In this document: one piece after another, positions 1 to 9,152 of the stretch
Position numbering within the stretch: the stretch's first letter is position 1
How the letters are laid out: every line of letters starts with the position of its first letter
Assembly: GCF_947492965.1 (NCBI RefSeq)
Contig: NZ_CANLOZ010000005.1
Span: 1 to 64,000 of the forward strand
Source: an uncultured Aquimarina sp.
GTDB lineage: Bacteria; Bacteroidota; Bacteroidia; Flavobacteriales; Flavobacteriaceae
Length of the DNA: 64,000 nt
Direction: 5' to 3'
Translations under genes and position numbers: made by a program
The notes under the pieces: model-generated
The model's input: the letters and a program-made list of their open reading frames with translations, nothing else
The model's database searches: none
Told to the model about the DNA's origin: nothing

Positions 1-2
1 AT

Positions 3-37
3 AAAAAGGCAACAACCTTATCAAAAAGCTGCTGCCT
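3..37 (-). terminator. Rho-independent terminator of the RHS/immunity operon
   Basis: Arms AGGCAACA (7-14) and TGCTGCCT (30-37) pair with one mismatch. Read on the minus strand, the second arm runs straight into a T tract (TTTTTAT). It lies about 95 bp past the stop of the last minus-strand gene, the expected place for a terminator of the toxin operon. Only the 5 bases before it are visible, so a facing gene outside the window could share it. Confidence 0.6.
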
Positions 38-131
38 AATATTTTAACTTTTAACCCTTGATTTTATCATGGAAATCGAGGGCATTCCTCTTTCCTGAAA
101 TAGCTTATAAGTTCTATTAATTTCATCTTTA

Positions 132-470
132 TTATTCTTCTGTTATTTCAATAAGCATACTTTGCAAATCATCGTTCAGTCTTTGACCATTATATTCAAG
201 ATCAAAGTCATCTAATTGTCCCTCAAGCATTGAATTTCCATCTAAAATTCCAAAAATATTTGAAATAGTATCTATTTGTATTTGTTTAATTATCTTAAAT
301 AAAACTTGTCTTTTTGATTCATCAAGTCCTTGGTAAAATGTTAATACTTCCTTCCAATACAAATCTCTAGTTGAATCTTTATTGGTAGTGTTGAATAGGT
401 TTTTATATATCTCCAGATTCTCTTTTACTACTAAATCAACAATACTTTGAACGAATTCTTCTGGTGTCAT
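132..470 (-). CDS. Putative immunity protein for the RHS toxin
   Basis: This encodes a 112-residue acidic, mostly helical protein without signal peptide or membrane segment, so it is predicted cytoplasmic. I do not recognise the family. It starts 5 bp after the stop codon of the RHS gene on the same strand and is the last gene before a terminator. In polymorphic toxin loci the gene in this position is nearly always the cognate immunity protein that binds and blocks the C-terminal toxin. Small size, low pI (clusters such as LDDFDLE and a terminal EITEE) and tight linkage fit that role. The function is inferred from position; the alternative is an unrelated hypothetical protein. Confidence 0.6.
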   Translation of the reverse strand: MTPEEFVQSIVDLVVKENLEIYKNLFNTTNKDSTRDLYWKEVLTFYQGLDESKRQVLFKIIKQIQIDTISNIFGILDGNSMLEGQLDDFDLEYNGQRLNDDLQSMLIEITEE

Positions 471-475
471 ATTTT

Positions 476-3400
476 TTATTTATTTTTTAAAAATGATTGA
501 GGATACTTTTTCTTATTTAAATTTATTAAAGCCTCTAACGCGTAATTAGGTATGTCAGGATATACTCTACGTAACTCAAAAATATCCCTTGCTAATACTT
601 CTCTAGGATTTTTCAAACCTTTTGTACTTCTCTTTACAATCCCATTAGGTCCTTTTATAGTATGACCAACTTTAGGAACTAAAATTGATGGAGCTGTTTT
701 TCTATTATAGTTAGGAATCATTCTTTCCATTATAGCTGCCTGTCCAACATGATGAGCGTCTAACCCTGCAACAGTACCTCTTATTTCGTTATATGCTCCT
801 ACTCTCCATAGACCTGATTGTACGGAATTCCCTCCTTGAGCTAATTTACCTGCTCTTCCTATAGGAATAATACCTAATGTATTAAGATTTGCTTGAGTAG
901 TAGTCATGGGATTTCCAAGTCTATCGGTTCCATACTTGGCTTGGTAATAATTATCCGCCAACATGGCTATTGGATTATATTGGTTGATTTTATCCATCAC
1001 ATATAAGGAGTTATCGGCAAAACTACCACTACCATCTCCTCCATAATATCTATCATACCACTTAGTATTGTAAATTTGATTTACAATATTATTAACTCCA
1101 CCAACTCTCTCAAGAATATTATAAGCCGAATTATTTTCGGAATAACCAATATGTACTTCTCCTAAAGCACTCCTATTTCCCAAACTTTCCCAATTGGCAG
1201 GGCTAAACATCATCATAGCATCTTCATAGGTAAAATTCCATGAATGTCCAGCGCCTCCATTTGCATCATTATTAAACCAAACCATTCCCCCATTTACAGG
1301 AGCTGCATTCCAATCAATAATTATATTTTCGTGTAAACCTAGTGGATCATTAAATACTATTGGATTGTTATATCCATATCTAAATGGTGTTAAATGTGGT
1401 GATACTTCTGCTAATGGATCTGGTACTACAAAACGACCTAATACATTATCATAATGCCTAAAAGTCAATTCTGTCATGTTATACCCAAGAGATTGTTCTA
1501 ACTCCTGCCCATTGTACTTATACTGGTGTTCCTGTCCTGTAATCTGTGTATTATAGCCTTTGTGAGTAAGTCCAAACGGATAGTAGCTATTCTCTTGTAA
1601 AATCTCGTGGGCATAGTCTCCATCACCATCCAGATCGGTAGTATCATTTCTAAGAACGTCTATCTGACCATCGTGGTCTTTATCGCTATAATTTAAACGA
1701 TTGTTCCCCAAATGGTCTTTGTGTTGATAAATATAGGTAAAACTTCCATCACTTTCTGGTTCTATATACCCTTCCGAGTGATGAAAAAGTTTTAACTGCC
1801 CATTTTCATATACGTAGTTACCTGCGTAATCGGTGCGAGTTTCTAAATCCACACTTTCATCGATTATTTCTTTGCTAATCTTTATGCCTGTAGCATCATA
1901 TTTATAATCAATCTCTTTCACACCTGATGACGAAAAACTAATTGTTCCTGGCAAGTTTAAATGATTATACTGTATACTGGTAATGCCTTTATTACGATCT
2001 ATGGTCATATTACCATTTACATCGTATTCGTAATCATCATTGGTATTGGTACCGTCTTTAAAACCTTCATTTTTATAAACAGTTGTTATAGCCTCCCTAA
2101 CTTTTAACAGCTTATTGTTACTATAAGTATAATAGAGTTCATCAATGGTTTTAATAGCTCCACCTCCAGGTCTTCCATTTCTAGTGATTCTTCCAATATT
2201 TCCATTTTTATCATAGGCAATTCCCCAAATACTATAAGCATCTCCACTCATTAAGGTATTTCCTTTTAGACTGTTCGCGCTTGTAATTCTATCTAGGTCA
2301 TCATACTGATAAGAATAAGATCTTTTGATGTTATCGGTAGCACTTTTCCAAACAACTTGTGATATATTTCCGTTATACAGCGCTGGAACATCATAATATC
2401 CTTCTACTGTATGGTAATTAATTTTATAGCTAAACAAATCATCACCCATAGCATCAACATCATTAATATTTGTTAACCATCCACGGATATTATATGTATA
2501 ATCTACGGTTTGCAAAGGTGCTTGTTCTGCATTTCCTACTTTTTTCTGTACGAGCTGTCCTAAATCATCATATACCAACTGAGACAACAATTCTTCTGCC
2601 TGGTCATTTATTTGTTGTTTTTGGGTCAATAAACGTCCCATATGATCATAAGTAAATCTATCTATCGTAGTAATGGTTGTACCAGATTTAGTATGTCTAC
2701 TTAATGTTTTTAATACTTTTCCTGTAAAATCCAATTGATTCAACACCCAATCATCTGTACCCAAGTATTCATTTTTTACATGAGTTTCCCAGGCTCTTCC
2801 GCGCTCATCATAATAGGTTGCCGTTGTAATCCATTGATTCGTACCCAATACACGCACTTGTGCTACGGTTGGTAATCCTTTTACATTCGTTGTAGTGGTC
2901 ATTCCTTCCCAAGTACCACCGCCATTAGCAGGATTAAAAGTAACGATGTCACCCACCTCATAATCATCATAGTAATGGATAGTTAAAACCTGATGAATTC
3001 CTGTTGGAATAGCATCATTAGAATAGTATATAGATGTACCTGCAATAGTAGAGGCTGCAGATTGCTTAGTAACATATTGCGTATAATTTCCTGTGTCAGA
3101 AAATCCCTGCATGGTTACTCTTGAAACTGTTCCTGGATGCTTATGTATTCCTGTAAATGCCACTCTACCGAAAGCATCATATTTGGTAAATGACCATTCA
3201 TCTCGGGCACGTTGTTTTGCATCCTGCGTCATTACCGGTTGATCCAATTTGTTGTAGATGATATACTCCAAGCCTTTTCCAGGTATTCTCTTTTCGATCA
3301 ATCGGTTTCGGTCATCGTACTTATATTGGTAACACAGTTCGGTAAGCTCTGTAGCCGATACGCCATTATCGATAGTTACCTTTGGTGGTATAACATAGGT

Positions 3401-5257
3401 AAGGTTTCCAAAATCATCATATACATTATACGTATCATGTGCCTGTCCATTATTATAGGCTCTACTTAGTACTACATTTCCATTTTTATCGGTAAAGGTT
3501 TCAGAAGTTCTATTACTACCATCTGCCACGGTCCAATTTTCGTTTTTTACTACAGATTTTGATAATTGATTCTGTGTATAATGACCATTCTTTATTAAAG
3601 TAGGAATTCCATTTTCTAAACGTACATCAAAACGTACTACCTCATTTGCTTCATTTAGTTGATAAGATGCCTTAGTAGTATGATTTGTAGAATAACTTTC
3701 GGAATAATCACTAAGCACCTGTAATTGACTTAGATTATAGGTAACATCCATTGCTATCCCATTCGTTAATATTGGATTGGTAGTAGTAGGATCAATTACC
3801 AAGTGGTTGTCTTGTATATAGATATGATAATCGGTATCATTCCCATTTTTATCCTTAATCGTTCCTAAATCAAAATAAGAGATCATCGGATAAATATTCA
3901 TATAGCGCAGCTTACCAGTTTGTATGGTTGTTCCCCCAGATGTCTGATCTAGATCCGCCTCTAATCGGAGTTGATTATTTGCTATTTCTATGGTTAAGAA
4001 ATTTCTACCATCTATCAAAATAGGGTCGTTATCATCCGTAGGATCTCCAGAATCCGTACCATCATTATAGAAAATCTCATTAGCAAACCAAGTAGCACTA
4101 TAAGTAGCCGTATTGGGAAAAGGTACATATACTGGATCTTTGTACTCTTGGTTATTTTTACTGTATTGCCATGGAGTTCCTGGTGCAGCTGTTTCTAAAG
4201 ATCGACTTAATGGAGAGATTTCCGTTATGGTTTCGCTATAAGGATTTAATGTATTCTCATATTTTGGTGTATTATAAAACGCTTTTAATTCGCTCAAAGC
4301 ATCTGCATGTATATCGCCATTAGCTGTCTGATCAGAAGCATAAGGTAGATAGGATTTGGTTTGCCTGCCAAAATCATCATATTCATAATGCGTAATGATG
4401 TCTTTGGGTTTGGTCTGTTGTATTAACTCACTTACTGGCACTCCATTCCCATCAATCTTTGTCAATACTGGATTCCAAAAATACTGCCGTACGCTAGTAT
4501 CTGTAGCATAATAGAGATAACTTCTAAATCGTGAAGTGGTGGTATTATTTCTCCATTTAAAATCATTCGCTGTTCTTACTTTGTTACCATTAACATCATA
4601 TACCCCACTAATACCAGAATTATTGCCACTGTAGGTATGTGGATGTATGACTCCTACTAATAAATACCACTGATTAAGATTCGGCATATCTCCAGACCAG
4701 AAATAAGGGTTGTTATTTGCTGTACCATTAAGATTATCTACATTTTGTGTTCCATGATAGGTTTTACCATCTTGTGAACCTGTGCGTTTTACCCAAACGG
4801 TATATCTATACGCAACATCTTTATTCACAGGGATGTAATCTGTATTCCATCCGCCATCAGCATCATTATTACTATCATTTCCACATCTCCATAAAAGGGA
4901 TTGTTCTCCAAAAGGGTTGCTGTCAAATATTCTTTGATTATCAGAAGATTGACCGTTTAAATTAAACAAAGGGGTAGCTCCGGTACCTACTTTCCAATCA
5001 TCGGTCCAATCTAAGATATTCGTACCTTGTTGTTGGCCACCAGCTCTTACAGCGACGGATTGTTTAGGTCTTCCTAAATCATCATAATAATTTATTGATT
5101 CGATTTTATCACTCTCTAATACCTGAGATTGTTGTCCTTCTTGTACTTCGGTTTGATAGACCGTAGTTTTTACATAATTTTCTGTTGGTGTCTGTGCACT
5201 TACTATCGTAGCTACTAATACAGCAACTACACTTACGATTTTTTGTAATGTCTTCAT
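476..5257 (-). CDS. RHS repeat protein with C-terminal nuclease-like toxin domain
   Basis: This 1593-residue protein has a Sec signal peptide (residues 1-21, ending VSAQ). An N-terminal DUF6443-like region (YDDLGRP near residue 60, YEYDDFGRQ near 295) is interrupted by about 200 residues resembling a jelly-roll insert. Many YD/RHS repeats follow. The RHS core ends with NVLGRFVVPDPLAE and YGYNNPIVFNDPLGL near residue 1305, the usual self-cleavage and toxin boundary. The last ~290 residues are variable and end in a compact domain with DAHHVGQ near 1500 and VPKVGHTIKGPNG near 1530. A paired His in a small C-terminal RHS domain is typical of AHH/LHH-type HNH/EndoVII nucleases, so DNA or RNA cleavage is inferred. 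It follows another RHS gene by 12 bp and precedes a likely immunity gene. Export by T9SS or another route is not visible because no C-terminal sorting domain is present. Confidence 0.85.
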   Translation of the reverse strand: MKTLQKIVSVVAVLVATIVSAQTPTENYVKTTVYQTEVQEGQQSQVLESDKIESINYYDDLGRPKQSVAVRAGGQQQGTNILDWTDDWKVGTGATPLFNLNGQSSDNQRIFDSNPFGEQSLLWRCGNDSNNDADGGWNTDYIPVNKDVAYRYTVWVKRTGSQDGKTYHGTQNVDNLNGTANNNPYFWSGDMPNLNQWYLLVGVIHPHTYSGNNSGISGVYDVNGNKVRTANDFKWRNNTTTSRFRSYLYYATDTSVRQYFWNPVLTKIDGNGVPVSELIQQTKPKDIITHYEYDDFGRQTKSYLPYASDQTANGDIHADALSELKAFYNTPKYENTLNPYSETITEISPLSRSLETAAPGTPWQYSKNNQEYKDPVYVPFPNTATYSATWFANEIFYNDGTDSGDPTDDNDPILIDGRNFLTIEIANNQLRLEADLDQTSGGTTIQTGKLRYMNIYPMISYFDLGTIKDKNGNDTDYHIYIQDNHLVIDPTTTNPILTNGIAMDVTYNLSQLQVLSDYSESYSTNHTTKASYQLNEANEVVRFDVRLENGIPTLIKNGHYTQNQLSKSVVKNENWTVADGSNRTSETFTDKNGNVVLSRAYNNGQAHDTYNVYDDFGNLTYVIPPKVTIDNGVSATELTELCYQYKYDDRNRLIEKRIPGKGLEYIIYNKLDQPVMTQDAKQRARDEWSFTKYDAFGRVAFTGIHKHPGTVSRVTMQGFSDTGNYTQYVTKQSAASTIAGTSIYYSNDAIPTGIHQVLTIHYYDDYEVGDIVTFNPANGGGTWEGMTTTTNVKGLPTVAQVRVLGTNQWITTATYYDERGRAWETHVKNEYLGTDDWVLNQLDFTGKVLKTLSRHTKSGTTITTIDRFTYDHMGRLLTQKQQINDQAEELLSQLVYDDLGQLVQKKVGNAEQAPLQTVDYTYNIRGWLTNINDVDAMGDDLFSYKINYHTVEGYYDVPALYNGNISQVVWKSATDNIKRSYSYQYDDLDRITSANSLKGNTLMSGDAYSIWGIAYDKNGNIGRITRNGRPGGGAIKTIDELYYTYSNNKLLKVREAITTVYKNEGFKDGTNTNDDYEYDVNGNMTIDRNKGITSIQYNHLNLPGTISFSSSGVKEIDYKYDATGIKISKEIIDESVDLETRTDYAGNYVYENGQLKLFHHSEGYIEPESDGSFTYIYQHKDHLGNNRLNYSDKDHDGQIDVLRNDTTDLDGDGDYAHEILQENSYYPFGLTHKGYNTQITGQEHQYKYNGQELEQSLGYNMTELTFRHYDNVLGRFVVPDPLAEVSPHLTPFRYGYNNPIVFNDPLGLHENIIIDWNAAPVNGGMVWFNNDANGGAGHSWNFTYEDAMMMFSPANWESLGNRSALGEVHIGYSENNSAYNILERVGGVNNIVNQIYNTKWYDRYYGGDGSGSFADNSLYVMDKINQYNPIAMLADNYYQAKYGTDRLGNPMTTTQANLNTLGIIPIGRAGKLAQGGNSVQSGLWRVGAYNEIRGTVAGLDAHHVGQAAIMERMIPNYNRKTAPSILVPKVGHTIKGPNGIVKRSTKGLKNPREVLARDIFELRRVYPDIPNYALEALINLNKKKYPQSFLKNK

Positions 5258-5269
5258 CTTAGTACTGTA

Positions 5270-8200
5270 TTAGTTGTTTTTATAATTGTATTCATTGGCT
5301 GACAGGATATTCCCATCCTGATCTTTTACTTGTTTTAGTCTATGGAGACTATCATATTCGTAGTAGGCCGTTCTATTTCTAACATCCGTTGTACTGGTCA
5401 TACCGATCAAAGGATCGTAGGTGTAAGTAACCATCTGTGATGAAGCAAAGTAATTGTGATTCCTAAGATTTTGTAATGCCGTTCTTAATTGATTTTCAGA
5501 AGTAGCATCGGTGTCATTATCAGATGCTGCAATGGCAGTATTAATAAGACTCTGTACTGCTGAAGGCATTCCTGTATAGGATGCATTCGTAATGACAGCA
5601 ATAGGAGTGGTATAATTATATCCCCAAACATAAATAGTACGTATCCCCTCTCTAGCCGAGGTTTCTAAAGGATTCCCGTAATCATCATAACCATAAAAAA
5701 TTGTTTGATCTAAAAGTGGTGTATCTGCTTTAGCAGCTTGTAAAGATTGTGGAAGACACCTATCAGTATCCCATTCCTTAAAATTAACCAATGCCGTACT
5801 TTGCTTTTGATCTTTATAATAAGTCTCTGTTCGTACTGGAGCGGATATGCGATTACCATTTATCAATTTGGTATTATCTACCGATGGATGATATGGATAA
5901 AAGTATGCTACTTTATTGGTTTCGCCTTTAGAATCGGTAGTATGCTGTTCTACGAGTTGATTGTTATCATCATATTTAAAAGTTTGCTCGGTAATACTAA
6001 ACTCATCTGGATTTGTATCCGAATAGGTTTTGGTAGTGACTTTACTTCGTAAATATTGCACATTGGTTTCTTTATACTCTAATGTTGTATAGAATTCGTG
6101 CTTTACCTCTTCACTAAAACCAGAGGTTAATTGCCATCCGGGTAATGTTTCTACTTCTATATTACTCACTCCAACACCCATATACTTGATATAACTTCCT
6201 ACAGGACTGCCTCCATTAGCTCCCGTAGCACTTAATAAAGAGTTTACATATTGCTCAAATTCTTCTTGTGTTCCTTGGGTATACTTATAATCAAAATCTT
6301 CTAGTAAAATATCTGGAATATTTGATATTTGTCCTAGTTGTTTTAGTCGTACCATCCAATCTGGATAGTGCATTTCTCTTTTTAAACCGCTTTTAGAAAT
6401 TACCTTAATCCCATACGGATAATTAGCATCCATAGCGTTTCCGTAATCATCCGTTTCTAACGTTACTTCTTGGTATTCGTAGTTTTTTTCGGATATCAAC
6501 TCCTCTCTATTTACTAAGGATTTGTCTTTATTGTATTTATAAACTCTTGTAGAGCCAAGTCGAATTCCAGATTCCATTTGTCCTTTGGGCATACGATCAT
6601 AGTATTCTTTGGTACGGTAATCCAATTCTGAAGTAAAGAAATAAGGCTCTTCGAAGTTATACACCGTTCTTCCATTTTCAGAACCATCTTTAGAAGATCG
6701 TATCGATTCACTCACCTGACTATAATAAATAGGTACTCCTCGGTTTTCTACATAAAATGGATAGTCAAGGTTTATCAAATCTGTTCTGATCTCATTATTT
6801 ACGTCTTTCTCACGCGGTAATTCTTTCAAAACAGAATAGACTTTACTACTCGATTGATAAACATCTGTAGTGTAGCTATAAGCCTTAGTAGTGTGCTCTC
6901 CTGTATCTTGTGCTGTACTTTGTATACTCGATACTCTAATACCTCCATAAGGTCTATCGAAAACTTCCTTTCGGTACTTAGGTTGTTGCCCATAAATCAA
7001 TTCTATAGAAGCTTCTGTTCCTGTGCTGGTTTCTAAATAAAAAGTATAGGTGCCTGGTTGAATCGTAAATGTTTTACTTTTCTGTGTAAAAAAAGATGGA
7101 AATGATGGCCCATCCGTATCCAGACTTGCTTTAATATCAAGATCTAGATAAGGTGAAAAACTATTTTGATCCTGATCATAATATGGTGTTGTACTGGGAT
7201 TTCCTCCATGTTTTCGGATTAAGATCTTTAATGCCCCTTCAGCAGTGGTTTTTACCGCTCGGTGAGCAATTGTAATCGGAATCGCCGTATCAAATGTTCT
7301 GGTAATAGACTTCTTTTGAGAAGATCCGCTGCTGTTTCCTCCTACACTAGCTAGCTCAATATCATGACTGTAGTTATAGGAAGATGGAATATCAGGCATA
7401 TAATTAATTGTCCTTGGTAATATATTAGGTTCATACTTTATTTCTGAATACCCGCCACTTTTGTAATGAATTCTCTGTAATGCACCAGCAAGAGTAGCAT
7501 CAAAAACTGGTGAGTGACCTTCCTGACTTTGTAGTACATCTTCAATAGATGTTCTTCCCGTATAAAATCCCCAATAATCCATCTGATCATATACCTCATT
7601 CTGTTTATAAGAAAAATTTGGTATGGTATTGTTGTTATTTTGTAGATAATAATCAAAACTATAGGTCGTCTCTCCGTTAATTTTCAGGTCATTTAACAAG
7701 CGTCGATTTCCAGAAGTAGTAAGTGCATATGTATTGATTAGCTTATTATTAAAATCTTTTAGAAGAATCTCATCATATTGATGGTGTGCACCGCTGGGAA
7801 CAGTTTTCGTATTGAATTCTAAAGAACCTTCTGCAAATTGAATATTTCTTAGTACAGGTTTAGTAATGTTTACATCTAATCGAGTATGTGTATATACGGT
7901 AGGATCTTGTCCTTCTTCTAACTCTACATCTGGTTGTTGCCCAATAGGTACAATATCTGGTTGTTTAGTTAGTAAATCCACTAAAAACTCTGACTGCAAC
8001 CCTTTATAAGAATAAATTTTAGGTAAAAAAGCCTTGGTTTGAAAAAGATGATTATCGTAACTAAAAGTAATCTGTTGTGTCGTATTAGGTGGTTGTATAC
8101 TTGTTAAATACCAACTACGAGTAAATGGATAATTAGGTTCTATTGGCAAAAGAATCTGCTCACCATTAGGACCAGGTTTGAAAATATCATCTTCTGGTAT

Positions 8201-8902
8201 AGGAGTAAAAACCTCTTTAGCTGAAAAAATATAAAGTACACCTTCCGAATCAACAACTTCTATCTGATTCCAGCTAAATGTAACCTTAACATTATGATGA
8301 GATAGTAATACTGGCTCTAAATTTTCTCCCAGTTTAAAAGCAAAATTCAGATTTCCTGCACTTACTCTAAACAGGTCTGGTTCTCCATCTGCTAAACCTT
8401 GCGCCAATAAATAAGCATGATGCTCTTTGAGTACTTTTTTATTTCCCGTTTCAGGAAAAACTCCTATTGGTGACGACACACTAGAGCCTAGTGGACTAAA
8501 ATCATAGTAATCATCCAAATGCAATTGTTCTCTGATATTTTCAGATCCATGATAGCCTTTAGGATGATCATCTGGTAACCCTCTTACCTCTCTTGATACC
8601 ATTCCTGTTGCAGTCAAATTCCATCCTAACCCAATAGCAGAAGGTTCTTCCATGACTCTTAATCCTGCGTAATTATATTGCAGTCCTGTACTCCATGACA
8701 TTCCATTTTGTTCTATGGTATAAATGGGTATGTGCTTTTGTACCGCTCCGGTTGTTAGATTTACTGATGCATTTCTTCCTCCACTAATTTTAGCAGCAGT
8801 TGGTTTAGTAGTTGCTGATGGAGTGTATCCTCCATAATAGCTTTCTTGTGCTGTTGATAACATACTGAGAGTTATCATACATATTAAAAGAATTTTCCTC
8901 AT
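5270..8902 (-). CDS. RHS/YD-repeat secreted protein, upstream partner
   Basis: This 1210-residue protein has a signal peptide (residues 1-18, ending LSTAQ). The N-terminal part (SGGRNASVNLTTGAVQKHIPIY, GLQYNYAGLRV, GLGWNL) is the SpvB/TcB-like start seen in Bacteroidetes RHS proteins. The C-terminal third holds YD repeats (YGYDDYGNP, YYEYDSLHRLKQ). It has no RHS core and no toxin tail, so it does not deliver a toxin itself. It lies 12 bp upstream of the toxin-bearing RHS gene and is surely co-transcribed. Its 3' end stops just where YD repeats resume in the next gene, so the two proteins may form one chamber in two pieces, as TcB and TcC do. That assembly is inference. Confidence 0.8.
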   Translation of the reverse strand: MRKILLICMITLSMLSTAQESYYGGYTPSATTKPTAAKISGGRNASVNLTTGAVQKHIPIYTIEQNGMSWSTGLQYNYAGLRVMEEPSAIGLGWNLTATGMVSREVRGLPDDHPKGYHGSENIREQLHLDDYYDFSPLGSSVSSPIGVFPETGNKKVLKEHHAYLLAQGLADGEPDLFRVSAGNLNFAFKLGENLEPVLLSHHNVKVTFSWNQIEVVDSEGVLYIFSAKEVFTPIPEDDIFKPGPNGEQILLPIEPNYPFTRSWYLTSIQPPNTTQQITFSYDNHLFQTKAFLPKIYSYKGLQSEFLVDLLTKQPDIVPIGQQPDVELEEGQDPTVYTHTRLDVNITKPVLRNIQFAEGSLEFNTKTVPSGAHHQYDEILLKDFNNKLINTYALTTSGNRRLLNDLKINGETTYSFDYYLQNNNNTIPNFSYKQNEVYDQMDYWGFYTGRTSIEDVLQSQEGHSPVFDATLAGALQRIHYKSGGYSEIKYEPNILPRTINYMPDIPSSYNYSHDIELASVGGNSSGSSQKKSITRTFDTAIPITIAHRAVKTTAEGALKILIRKHGGNPSTTPYYDQDQNSFSPYLDLDIKASLDTDGPSFPSFFTQKSKTFTIQPGTYTFYLETSTGTEASIELIYGQQPKYRKEVFDRPYGGIRVSSIQSTAQDTGEHTTKAYSYTTDVYQSSSKVYSVLKELPREKDVNNEIRTDLINLDYPFYVENRGVPIYYSQVSESIRSSKDGSENGRTVYNFEEPYFFTSELDYRTKEYYDRMPKGQMESGIRLGSTRVYKYNKDKSLVNREELISEKNYEYQEVTLETDDYGNAMDANYPYGIKVISKSGLKREMHYPDWMVRLKQLGQISNIPDILLEDFDYKYTQGTQEEFEQYVNSLLSATGANGGSPVGSYIKYMGVGVSNIEVETLPGWQLTSGFSEEVKHEFYTTLEYKETNVQYLRSKVTTKTYSDTNPDEFSITEQTFKYDDNNQLVEQHTTDSKGETNKVAYFYPYHPSVDNTKLINGNRISAPVRTETYYKDQKQSTALVNFKEWDTDRCLPQSLQAAKADTPLLDQTIFYGYDDYGNPLETSAREGIRTIYVWGYNYTTPIAVITNASYTGMPSAVQSLINTAIAASDNDTDATSENQLRTALQNLRNHNYFASSQMVTYTYDPLIGMTSTTDVRNRTAYYEYDSLHRLKQVKDQDGNILSANEYNYKNN

Positions 8903-9152
8903 AAATAATACTCACGAATTAATAACTTACATTTTCCCATGACTAGCTAATCACAACTCGTCACTTTACAAGTATCTTCCATAAGGACTAAATATGTTAC
9001 TACCTTAATTTCATTTTTTTTATATTTTTTTAAAGTATTTGATTTTCAAAAACATAACACACCCTTAATTATTACAGGCTTTAAATATTTACCTGTGATT
9101 AGTGTTTATAGAAGAATGAATGTTAGTAGAATAGTATTTTATCTAGTCTACT

